Source: an uncultured Enterobacter sp. (GTDB lineage Bacteria > Pseudomonadota > Gammaproteobacteria > Enterobacterales > Enterobacteriaceae). Taken from it: 11,557 bases of DNA. The notes under the pieces are model-generated. The model did not search any database and was not told where the DNA came from. It worked only from the letters and a program-made list of their open reading frames with translations. Each line of letters opens with the position of its first letter. Position 1 is the first letter of the stretch. Shown piece after piece: positions 1 through 6,735 of this stretch. The position numbers and the translations under genes are program-made. The stretch covers positions 1-11,557 of the forward strand of contig CAMKZP010000060.1 of NCBI GenBank assembly GCA_946477805.1. The letters are read 5' to 3'.

Positions 1-1374
1 ATACATTTCCGGCATGCCCGGCCCGCCCTTTGGCCCTTCGTAGCGCAGTACCAGCACGCTGCCCGGCTGAATTTGCCCGGACATAATCGCGTCGACGGAC
101 TCCTGCTCGCTGTTGAACACCACCGCCGGGCCACGGAACACCATCAGGTTTTCCGGTACCGCCGCTGGCTTCACCACGCAGCCGAGCGGTGAAAGATTGC
201 CGTGCAGCACAGCCACGCCCGCTTCGTTACGCACCGGGATAGCCAGCGAGTGGATCACTTCCGGGCGGCAGCTGCGTTTAGCCTGTGCCAGCAGTTCGCC
301 TTTGGTTTGTCCGGCAACCGTCAGGGCGTTAAGATCCATCAGCGTGCTGATTTCTTTCTCTACGGCCTGGACGCCGCCCGCCTCCCAGAAGTCGATCATG
401 TCGTGTTCCGAGGCCGGATAGAGCGAGGCGACCAGCGGCACCCGGTGGCTAAGCTCATCAAAGGCTGAGAGCGGCAGGTGGCCCAGCCCGGCTTCGTAAT
501 GGATCGCCTGTAGATGAAGGATGGCGTTGGTGGAACCGCCTGTTGCCAGCAGATAGACCATCGCATTGCGAATGGATTCAGGGGTGATGACCTGACGGGC
601 GTTAACGCCGTTTTGCACCAGCTTTACCGCCTGACGCCCGGTAGCAATGGCGCAGTCGCGGCGCGCCTGTGATACCGCCGGCAGCGTGCTGCTGCCCGGC
701 AGGCTCATGCCGAGCACTTCGCTGATGCAGCACATGGTATTTGCCGTACCATACATGGTGCATGAGCCGGGGCCTGGCTCCGCGATGTTCTCGATGTGGG
801 CAAACTCTTCTTCGCTGATCTCGCCGCGTTTCTTCCAGCCGATGGCTTCGGTAACGATGTTGCCGTCCCAGTGTTTTCCTTTGTATTCAGCTGGATACAT
901 CGGCCCGCCGTTGACCAAAATCGCCGGGATGTCGAGGCGCGCGGCCGCCATCAGCATGGCGGGGACGATTTTGTCGCAGGAGCCGAGGAGCACCATCCCG
1001 TCGAACCGGTGCGCGCGCATCATCACCTCGATGGAGGCGGCAATCACCTCGCGGGCGGCGAGAATATAGCGCATCCCCAGATGCCCTTCGGCGATACCGT
1101 CGCACGGGGCGATGGTGCCGAACACCATGCCGACCCCGCCCGCCTCTTCAATGCCTTCGAGCACTTTGGCCGTCAGCTCATTCAGATTGGCGTGCCCCGC
1201 CGTTGCATTGGTGTAGCTGTTCACCACGGCAATGACCGGGCGACGCAGCTGTTCGTCCGTATGGCCCATCGATTTATACAGCGCACGTTTCAGCGCGCCG
1301 TCATCACCTTCAAGGATTGGGTTGAAATGCGTGCCGCAGCTGGCACATCCTCCACATCCACTCATATGCTTCAT
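1..1374 (-). CDS. IlvD/Edd-family sugar-acid dehydratase, 3'-truncated by window edge
   Basis: This is a dehydratase of the IlvD/Edd family, which removes water from a 2,3-dihydroxy acid to give a 2-keto-3-deoxy acid using an Fe-S cluster and Mg2+. The frame is open for 458 codons from ATG at 1374 to base 1; family members are usually about 570-600 residues, so roughly the last fifth is missing. Family blocks seen are VNSYTN (51-56), APCDGIAEGH (89-98), GSCDK (131-135, likely cluster ligand C133), GGPMYPAEY (156-164), GSCTMYGTANTM (203-214, likely ligand C205), LATGGSTNA (276-284) and YEGPKGGPGMPEM (445-457). C91 in the CDG block resembles gluconate-6-phosphate dehydratase (Edd), whereas E. 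coli IlvD has Asp there. The N-terminus carries an unusual C-x2-C-x2-C cluster (C7, C10, C13). A second in-frame ATG lies at 1365, and neither start has a strong Shine-Dalgarno. The gene starts 12 bases after the preceding transporter. Its place in a dgoK/dgoA operon suggests D-galactonate as substrate (inference); the family also includes arabinonate, xylonate and gluconate dehydratases. Confidence 0.9.
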   Translation of the reverse strand, partial: MKHMSGCGGCASCGTHFNPILEGDDGALKRALYKSMGHTDEQLRRPVIAVVNSYTNATAGHANLNELTAKVLEGIEEAGGVGMVFGTIAPCDGIAEGHLGMRYILAAREVIAASIEVMMRAHRFDGMVLLGSCDKIVPAMLMAAARLDIPAILVNGGPMYPAEYKGKHWDGNIVTEAIGWKKRGEISEEEFAHIENIAEPGPGSCTMYGTANTMCCISEVLGMSLPGSSTLPAVSQARRDCAIATGRQAVKLVQNGVNARQVITPESIRNAMVYLLATGGSTNAILHLQAIHYEAGLGHLPLSAFDELSHRVPLVASLYPASEHDMIDFWEAGGVQAVEKEISTLMDLNALTVAGQTKGELLAQAKRSCRPEVIHSLAIPVRNEAGVAVLHGNLSPLGCVVKPAAVPENLMVFRGPAVVFNSEQESVDAIMSGQIQPGSVLVLRYEGPKGGPGMPEMY

Positions 1375-1386
1375 CTCTTTCTTACG

Positions 1387-2775
1387 TTAACGACTCATGT
1401 GACGGGCAGCATCCGGCTGCGCATCGCTCTGTTCAGGTTCAGGAACCACTTTTCGCGGGTTTGCCAGGCGGGCGGGCAGCGCCAGGATCAGCGGAGCGCA
1501 CAGCAGCAGAAAACCGGCAAGAATGTACAAACCCGTGTCGGTGCGTCCGGTGGCATCTTTCAGCCAGCCGAGCACCGTCGGGCCAAAGAAACCGGCAAGG
1601 TTGCCGATGGAGTTCACGAAGGCGATGCCCGCAGCGGCGGCAGTGCCGGAGAGCAGGGCGCCGGGCAGGCTGATGTAGGTTGGGATCAGCGCCAGGGTGC
1701 CGGACATCGCCAGGCAGATCCACGCCATCATCCAGAAGGTCGAACCGCTGCAATACGCGCTAAGAGCAAGGCCAACGCAGCCGATCGTCGCCGGAATAGC
1801 GATGTGCCAGCGGCGCTCTTGTTTCAGATCCGAGTGACGGCTGTTCCACACCATAAAGCAGGCGCCAAAGAGGTACGGCAGGGCGGCGAGCAGGCCGATG
1901 TGGAAATCGTCATTCACGCCGGAGCTTTTGATGATGGACGGCAGCCAGAAGTTGATCCCGTAGTAGCCGATGTTGAAGCTGAAAAAGACCAGCGCCAGCA
2001 GCCAGACGTAGCCGTTGCTGAGCATCCCTCTCAGGGTGCTGTCCACTTTGCCCTGGCTGGCGCGCTGACGGTTGGCGTCATCTTTCGCCAGATCGTCAAT
2101 CACCACCTGTTTTTCCGCATCCGACAGCCATCTGGCCGATTTCACGTCGTTATCCAGGTAGCGCAGCACCACGAAGGCCAGCAGGAATGACGGGATCGCC
2201 TCCACCAGGAACAGCCACTGCCAGTTGTGTAAACCGTCGACGCCCTCGAACACTTTCAGGATCAGGCCCGACAGCGGGCTGCCGATAATCGTCGAAAGCG
2301 GCGTCACCAGGATAAACAGCCCGAGGGTGCGGGCGGAGCGCCAGGAGGGGAACCACAGCGTGAGATAGAAAACGATGCCGGGAAAAAAGCCGGCTTCCGC
2401 CACGCCGAGCAAAAAGCGCAGCACGTAGAACTGGGTGGGCGTCGTGATAAAAATCATTCCCGCCGAGAGTACCGCCCAGGTCACCATGATGCGGGCGATC
2501 CAGAAGCGCGGCCCGAAACGCTGCATGAGGAGGTTGCTGGGCATCTCAAACAGAAAATAGCCGATAAAAAAAATGCCTGCGCCCAGCCCGTAGACCGTGT
2601 CGCTGAAGTTCAGCGCATCCTGCATGTGCAGTTTGGCGAACCCGACGTTGACGCGGTCCAGATAGGCAAAGAAATAGCAGAGGATCAAAAAGGGGATCAG
2701 GCGCCGGGTGATCTTCGCGTAAACCCGCGATTCAACGCCCTTTCCTGTCGTTCCTTTCACAAGGCTGTTGTTCAT
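1387..2775 (-). CDS. MFS acid:H+ symporter, anion:cation symporter family (DgoT/TtuB-like)
   Basis: A 462-residue inner-membrane transporter of the major facilitator superfamily, anion:cation symporter branch, which includes galactonate (DgoT), tartrate (TtuB) and rhamnonate (RhmT) carriers. About twelve hydrophobic segments are visible with a hydrophilic central loop near residues 215-250. The signature of the branch is clear: D40-R41 in the YLDRVNVGFA segment, Y73 in IGYFLFEMPSN, R120, and E127 in GVAEAGFFPG. From memory, these align at constant offset with D46, R47, Y79, R126 and E133, the proton-coupling and substrate residues of E. coli DgoT. The start ATG overlaps the stop of the upstream sugar porter as ATGA (2772-2775), and GGAG lies about nine bases before it, so translation is probably coupled. 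The operon makes D-galactonate uptake the best guess; related aldonates or sugar diacids cannot be excluded. Confidence 0.92.
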   Translation of the reverse strand: MNNSLVKGTTGKGVESRVYAKITRRLIPFLILCYFFAYLDRVNVGFAKLHMQDALNFSDTVYGLGAGIFFIGYFLFEMPSNLLMQRFGPRFWIARIMVTWAVLSAGMIFITTPTQFYVLRFLLGVAEAGFFPGIVFYLTLWFPSWRSARTLGLFILVTPLSTIIGSPLSGLILKVFEGVDGLHNWQWLFLVEAIPSFLLAFVVLRYLDNDVKSARWLSDAEKQVVIDDLAKDDANRQRASQGKVDSTLRGMLSNGYVWLLALVFFSFNIGYYGINFWLPSIIKSSGVNDDFHIGLLAALPYLFGACFMVWNSRHSDLKQERRWHIAIPATIGCVGLALSAYCSGSTFWMMAWICLAMSGTLALIPTYISLPGALLSGTAAAAGIAFVNSIGNLAGFFGPTVLGWLKDATGRTDTGLYILAGFLLLCAPLILALPARLANPRKVVPEPEQSDAQPDAARHMSR

Positions 2776-4190
2776 GAAAAACTCTCCAGGGCAGCGTCAG
2801 GTTTTTTCTGCCCGATGTTGCGCAGCGCTTCGCCGTTCATCAGATTGCGTTCGATCTCCTCCAGCGAAATGTTTTTCGTTTCAGGCACAAACAGAATGGT
2901 CAGAACGATACACACCAGGTTCAGCACGGCGTACAGCCAGAAGGTGCCAGGGCTGCCAATGGTGTCGATAAGCGTCAGGAAAGTCGCGCCGATGATCATG
3001 TTGGCGATCCAGTTCGCCATCGTGGAGCAGGTGACGCCAAAATCGCGGCCCGCCAGCGGCTGGATCTCCGAGCACAGCACCCAAATCAGCGGGCCGGCGC
3101 TCATGGCAAAACCGGTGATAAAGCAAAGCAGCACGATGACGGCGGCATACTGTTCGGTCAGACTGGTGATGCCGCTGTGGAACATGTAGCCGAGGATCCC
3201 CATGCAAACCGCCATAGCGGCAAAGCCCAGCTTGAGGATCGGTTTGCGCCCCCATTTGTCGACCAGGGCGATGGCAATAAACGTCGCCAGGACGTTAATC
3301 AGACCGGCGATCACCGTGCCCCACATCTGTTCGCGCGTGGAGGAGAACCCGGCAATTTCGAAGATTTTAGGCGCGTAATACATGATCACCGTCATGCCGG
3401 TGAACTGCTGCATAAACTGCAGCAGCACGCCCATGTATGTTGAACGGCGAAAGGGCGGACTGTGGCGGAACAGCTGCCAGCCGCGCTGTTTCATCTTCAC
3501 GCTTTCGCGTATTTCATCCAGTTCGCGCTGGGCCTCTTTATCGGTGTTACGCAGCAGCTTCAGGACGTTACCGGCCAACGCGTGACGATCCTTCATCGCC
3601 AGCCAGCGCGGGCTCTCCGGTAGCGACAGCACGCCGAGAAAGAGGACGATAGCCGGGAAGGTGATCACGCCGAGCATCCAGCGCCAGTGGCCGCCCGCGC
3701 TCAGGGCGGTGTCGGACAAGAAGGCCGCGAGGATCCCGATGGTAATCATCAGCTGATAGAGAGAGATCATGCTGCCGCGAATGCGCTCCGGCGCGATCTC
3801 GGACAGATACAGCGGGGCGGTAAAGGACGCCACCCCTACGGCCAGGCCGAGAATAAAGCGGAACAGGGAGAGCGCCATCATGCTGTCGGAGAAGGCGCAG
3901 CCCACCGAGCCGACCACGAACAGCACCGCGCCCAAAAGCAGGCTTTTTCTGCGGCCAAGGCTGGAGGACATCGGCCCGCTGCACAGGGCACCCAGCGCCG
4001 CGCCAAACATCATCACGCTGACCACAATTTCCTGGTGATGGCTGCTGAGCCTGAACTCACTGGCAATGAAGGGCAACGCCCCGGCAATAACCCCCATATC
4101 GAGGCCAAATAACAGCCCGGCGAGGGCGGCAAGAAAGCAAACAAGCAGCGTTTGCCGGTTAGTTTTTGTAGGGTTCAATGCTGTGTTCAT
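2772..4190 (-). CDS. GalP/AraE-type sugar:H+ symporter (sugar porter family MFS)
   Basis: A 472-residue inner-membrane sugar:proton symporter, by eye closest to E. coli GalP and then AraE. Diagnostic blocks are AGLLFGLDMGVIAGALPF (23-41), GRR (79-81), APLYLSEIAPERIRGS (125-140), PESPRWL (191-197), QQFTGM (261-266), DKWGRKP (311-317), GPLIWVLCSEIQPL (366-379) and PETK (436-439). The notable change is T267 (codon 3390-3392), where GalP, AraE, XylE and GLUT1 have the Asn of QQxxGxN, a residue that hydrogen-bonds the sugar in XylE and GLUT structures. The flanking residues are otherwise GalP-like, so specificity may be altered while transport is kept (inference). An AAGGTG Shine-Dalgarno sits a few bases before the start, and the lactonase stop lies 27 bases upstream. 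It probably imports D-galactose or a relative to feed the lactonase branch; a free-sugar carrier is not part of the E. coli dgo operon. Confidence 0.92.
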   Translation of the reverse strand: MNTALNPTKTNRQTLLVCFLAALAGLLFGLDMGVIAGALPFIASEFRLSSHHQEIVVSVMMFGAALGALCSGPMSSSLGRRKSLLLGAVLFVVGSVGCAFSDSMMALSLFRFILGLAVGVASFTAPLYLSEIAPERIRGSMISLYQLMITIGILAAFLSDTALSAGGHWRWMLGVITFPAIVLFLGVLSLPESPRWLAMKDRHALAGNVLKLLRNTDKEAQRELDEIRESVKMKQRGWQLFRHSPPFRRSTYMGVLLQFMQQFTGMTVIMYYAPKIFEIAGFSSTREQMWGTVIAGLINVLATFIAIALVDKWGRKPILKLGFAAMAVCMGILGYMFHSGITSLTEQYAAVIVLLCFITGFAMSAGPLIWVLCSEIQPLAGRDFGVTCSTMANWIANMIIGATFLTLIDTIGSPGTFWLYAVLNLVCIVLTILFVPETKNISLEEIERNLMNGEALRNIGQKKPDAALESFS

Positions 4191-4217
4191 AATGACACCT
4201 TGATTGTTTTCGTTTTT

Positions 4218-5087
4218 TTACAGCTCAAAAAGACCGGCAGGCAGGCCGGTTAACGGGGTGGCGATGCGTAACAGGGCACCTTCCATTTCATTCGGTTGCA
4301 CAAGTCCGTCGCGGGCGGAGGTGATATAGAGATCTGACAGGTCGGGGCCGCCAAAGGCACAGCTGCTGGGCTGCGTGACGGGTAATGTCAGGCTGTCGAG
4401 ATCCTGCAGGCGAGAGCCTGAGAGCTGGTAGCGTACCAGCCGCGACTGGCCCCAGCGGGCGTTAATCAGCTGGCCCTCTACGGTGAGGGCTGACCCGTCG
4501 GGGATGCCCTCCACTTCGTGTGCCGCCAGCTCAACAATCTGCGAAGCGGTAACAGTTGCGCAGTAAAAACGGTGCAGGAGCGAGTCCGCGAACCAGATAT
4601 GGTCGTCATGCCACACCAGGGTATTTGGCACCCGCTGGCTATTGAGCAGGCGCTGCGGCGCGCCGTCGCCACAGGCAAAGCGATACCAACTGCCGATGGC
4701 TTTTTCTGCCGCCGGGTCCATAGTGCTGAACCACAGGGCACCGTCCGGGGCGATCGCTGCTTCATTGGGCCGCGTGCCCACAGCGTCGGCCGGGTAATCG
4801 CAAAGGGGGGTCAGCCGCCTGCGGGCGTAATCGTAGAGCCAGACACCGCTCTGGCTGACGGTCAGAAATATCTCTTCCTGCATCGTCAGCAGCACCGCGC
4901 TGGTGAAGGGCGGCATCGCGTGAATGTCGAGGCGATCGTTCTCCTGGGGCCAGTAGCGCAGGAGGCGCCGCGCAAGAATATCTACCCAAAGTAGCGACTG
5001 GCTGCGCGAGCACCAGACCGGCGTTTCGCCAAGCCTTGCACGATATGAACCGACGATTTTCAGAGGCAAAGCGTCGACGCGTTTCAT
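4218..5087 (-). CDS. SMP-30/regucalcin-family sugar lactonase
   Basis: A 289-residue cytoplasmic lactonase (no signal peptide) of the SMP-30/gluconolactonase/regucalcin family, a six-bladed beta-propeller that hydrolyses aldonolactones to aldonic acids with a divalent metal. The family's metal ligands are recognisable: E21 in LGETPVW, N155 in QRVPNTLVW and D197 in EGIPDGSAL. The R106-P-N108 block followed by PDGALWFSTMD (114-124) matches the substrate-binding RxN and the adjacent family motif. Its length is typical. It starts four bases after the dgoA stop, with GGAG about eight bases before the ATG, and sits directly upstream of the sugar porter gene. In this setting D-galactono-lactone is the likely substrate. 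This implies that a sugar dehydrogenase, not seen here, makes the lactone. Gluconolactone or arabinolactone are alternatives that sequence alone cannot separate. Confidence 0.9.
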   Translation of the reverse strand: MKRVDALPLKIVGSYRARLGETPVWCSRSQSLLWVDILARRLLRYWPQENDRLDIHAMPPFTSAVLLTMQEEIFLTVSQSGVWLYDYARRRLTPLCDYPADAVGTRPNEAAIAPDGALWFSTMDPAAEKAIGSWYRFACGDGAPQRLLNSQRVPNTLVWHDDHIWFADSLLHRFYCATVTASQIVELAAHEVEGIPDGSALTVEGQLINARWGQSRLVRYQLSGSRLQDLDSLTLPVTQPSSCAFGGPDLSDLYITSARDGLVQPNEMEGALLRIATPLTGLPAGLFEL

Positions 5088-5091
5088 CGTG

Positions 5092-5739
5092 TTACTCCGC
5101 GCACTCGCGCCAGGCCTGCCGGTAAGCCTGCGCGCGTTCGCGCAGAGCGTTCATGGTCATCCCCGCCTGGTACAGCCCGCCGCCGAGGCCAAAACCGTTT
5201 GCACCGGCATGGAGATAGGCGCGCATCTGAGCGGCATCGGGCTGAATTCCGCCAACCGGCAGACAGGCGACATCGCCGGGCACCACGGCACGAAACGCTT
5301 TGGTCACGGCTGGCGTAACATGCTCTGCGGGAAACAGTTTAAGCGCGCTGGCGCCCGCCGCGAGGGCGCTGAATGCCTCGCTCGGCGTCATTACGCCGGG
5401 CATGCTCACCAGCCCGCACTTTTCCGTATGGCGAATAACGTCGGGATCGCAGTTGGGTGAGATGATCAGCTGGCCGCCGCACTCGGCAACCCGATCGACC
5501 TGATCGAGGGTGAGAACGGTTCCGGCCCCGACCCATCCGCGTTCGCCCACGGCTTTGCGCATCAGCCGAATGGATTCATAGGGTTCGGGGCTGTTGAGAG
5601 GGACCTCCAGCCAGTGAAAACCGTTGCTCAGGAGAATTTCAGCCGCTTCGCAGGCGTGTGCCGGTGTGATACCGCGCAGAATAGCGACCAGCGGCAGCGA
5701 TTCCAGCCTCCAGTGAGTCATAAATGTGTTCGGCGTCAT
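5092..5739 (-). CDS. dgoA: 2-dehydro-3-deoxy-6-phosphogalactonate aldolase
   Basis: A 215-residue class I aldolase of the KDPG/KHG (Eda/DgoA) family that cleaves 2-dehydro-3-deoxy-6-phosphogalactonate to pyruvate and D-glyceraldehyde 3-phosphate, the last step of the De Ley-Doudoroff route. Matches to E. coli DgoA include PLVAILRGITP (16-26), LEVPLNSPEP (44-53, with catalytic Glu45), VGAGTVLTLDQV (70-81), ISPN (93-96), the Schiff-base lysine K134 in ALKLFPAE (132-139) and VGGIQPD (162-168). The start chosen is ATG at 5739. It overlaps the dgoK stop as ATGA and has AGGA about nine bases upstream; the next in-frame ATG (5721) has no ribosome site. The frame is open up to an ATG at 5883 inside dgoK, but that extension would be non-homologous and is rejected. 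Eda-like KDPG aldolase is the main alternative, but the kinase partner favours DgoA. Confidence 0.93.
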   Translation of the reverse strand: MTPNTFMTHWRLESLPLVAILRGITPAHACEAAEILLSNGFHWLEVPLNSPEPYESIRLMRKAVGERGWVGAGTVLTLDQVDRVAECGGQLIISPNCDPDVIRHTEKCGLVSMPGVMTPSEAFSALAAGASALKLFPAEHVTPAVTKAFRAVVPGDVACLPVGGIQPDAAQMRAYLHAGANGFGLGGGLYQAGMTMNALRERAQAYRQAWRECAE

Positions 5740-6638
5740 TGTGCATTTTCCTGAATCAGTAAGAAGAGGTGGCTGATGCCGCGAATGAAGCACTCGTCGC
5801 CGCTGACTGCGGTGAGCGTCAGGTCCATCAGGCGCGACGCCAGCAGATAACGCTCCGCGAGCGCGGGGCTTCCCACCACCCACGCCTGCTGTCCGGCCGG
5901 CACTGCCAGCAGCTCATAGCCAATCGTCAGACCGGAGAGATAGCTGTGAACATGTGCTGGCGCCAGTTCGCCCGTAAGGCGGCGCGTGCGGGCGGAGAAA
6001 ATCAGGTGGGTGAAGGGCGCGCCGCGCAGGGCCGTCTTCACGCCGAGCAGGAAGGCGCTGTTATCCTCCTGCTGCGGGGGTAAACTTTTGCCGAGCAGGG
6101 AGTGCTGGCTCAGGATCGAGAAGATCTCACCGCTCATAAACGTTGAGAAGGCGGCGATTTTTCCTGCCAGCATCTGCACATGTTTGCTGTGCGTGCCGGG
6201 CAGCAGGGCAAAGTGCTTTTCCGCCGGATGGAGCTGGCTCAGGCCCAAAAGCTGCACTTCTTCGCCGCGCATCACGTCTGGCTGATCGAAATGGCTGGCA
6301 CCGCTGACGCCGGGAATAATCCATGCCGGGCTGCCCCATGGCGCGGTGAAGGCATATGTACCCGCCACAATGCCGCCAGCCGTGCAGGGGAGCGGTGCGT
6401 AAGGGACGTCAATCCAGCCCTGCTGTGACCCGACCATCCCTGCCATCGCGATCGGTAAGTTTCCATACTCCTGCAGCCAGGGCATCAGCATGCGTTGCAG
6501 CGTGGCGGCAAACTGCGCGTGCTCCACCGATAACAGCCCACAGGGGTGAGAAATTTGTTCTCTCCGCTGCGCGTCATTCATCAGGAAAGCGCGGAAGTTC
6601 GTGGTGCCCCAGTCGACGGCGATCCAGTATTTGCTCAT
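5736..6638 (-). CDS. dgoK: 2-dehydro-3-deoxygalactonokinase
   Basis: A 300-residue cytoplasmic sugar-acid kinase of the DgoK family (ASKHA fold; E. coli DgoK is 292). It phosphorylates 2-dehydro-3-deoxy-D-galactonate at C6 with ATP, giving the substrate of DgoA. Family blocks are DWGTTNFRA (9-17, phosphate loop), MAGMVGSQQGW (65-75), WIIPGVSG (106-113), MRGEEVQLLG (123-132), LLPGTHSKHV (145-154), MSGE (168-171) and a C-terminal GxxxFxxG-like stretch near 280-287. It is the first gene after the operator region and overlaps dgoA by four bases. No good Shine-Dalgarno precedes the ATG (GTATTACCTGA directly before it). The next Met (M20) would remove the phosphate loop, so this start stands. The presence of a kinase that acts on KDGal ties the operon to galactonate-type acids and argues against a 6-deoxy sugar such as D-fucose. 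Confidence 0.94.
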   Translation of the reverse strand: MSKYWIAVDWGTTNFRAFLMNDAQRREQISHPCGLLSVEHAQFAATLQRMLMPWLQEYGNLPIAMAGMVGSQQGWIDVPYAPLPCTAGGIVAGTYAFTAPWGSPAWIIPGVSGASHFDQPDVMRGEEVQLLGLSQLHPAEKHFALLPGTHSKHVQMLAGKIAAFSTFMSGEIFSILSQHSLLGKSLPPQQEDNSAFLLGVKTALRGAPFTHLIFSARTRRLTGELAPAHVHSYLSGLTIGYELLAVPAGQQAWVVGSPALAERYLLASRLMDLTLTAVSGDECFIRGISHLFLLIQENAQ

Positions 6639-6640
6639 TC

Positions 6641-6675
6641 AGGTAATACAACCATGTTAATCTTGTAATACAAGA
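6641..6675 (-). promoter_or_regulatory. Twin DgoR/FadR-type operators before dgoK
   Basis: Two copies of the GntR/FadR-subfamily operator pattern TNGTNNNACNA lie within the 35 bases upstream of dgoK. The distal one, TTGTAATACAA at 6663-6673, is the core of a perfect 15-base palindrome (6661-6675). The proximal one, AGGTAATACAA at 6641-6651, keeps one perfect half and has a degenerate outer base. Their centres (6668 and 6646) are 22 bases apart, about two helical turns, so two repressor dimers could bind the same DNA face. The proximal site ends two bases from the dgoK start codon, so binding should block transcription start or early elongation. The neighbouring FadR-type regulator gene is the likely source of the protein (inference). 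A clear -35/-10 pair could not be placed with confidence. Confidence 0.65.
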
Positions 6676-6685
6676 ATGCTAGGGC

Positions 6686-6716
6686 AAAAAATCCCCACGA
6701 TCCGTGAGGCGGATCG
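6686..6716 (-). terminator. Weak intrinsic-terminator-like hairpin after the dgoR-like gene
   Basis: Read on the minus strand, a 7-base-pair stem (CGATCCG/CGGATCG, arms 6710-6716 and 6698-6704, 5-base loop) is followed after six bases by a run of six T (plus-strand A 6686-6691). It lies 20 bases past the regulator stop codon and before the operators. The six-base gap between stem and T run is longer than in strong intrinsic terminators, so it may only partly stop read-through from the regulator gene into dgoK, or be incidental. Confidence 0.35.
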
Positions 6717-6735
6717 AAATTATTTGAAGGAATAG

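Noticed and set aside
796..2190. Plus-strand 464-codon open frame across the dehydratase and acid transporter genes
   Set aside because: It is antisense to two well-supported family proteins, its translation is Arg/His/Gln/Ala-rich without any domain, and it spans their junction; a GC-rich shadow.
5740..5883. 48-residue N-terminal extension of dgoA
   Set aside because: It lies inside dgoK, the translation is Arg/Gly-rich and unlike any aldolase, and ATG 5739 has an ATGA overlap and a good ribosome site.
6639..6735. A CRP site or sigma-70 promoter for dgoK
   Set aside because: No TGTGA-N6-TCACA match is present and every -35/-10 pair tried was weak or reused the operator bases, so none is reported.
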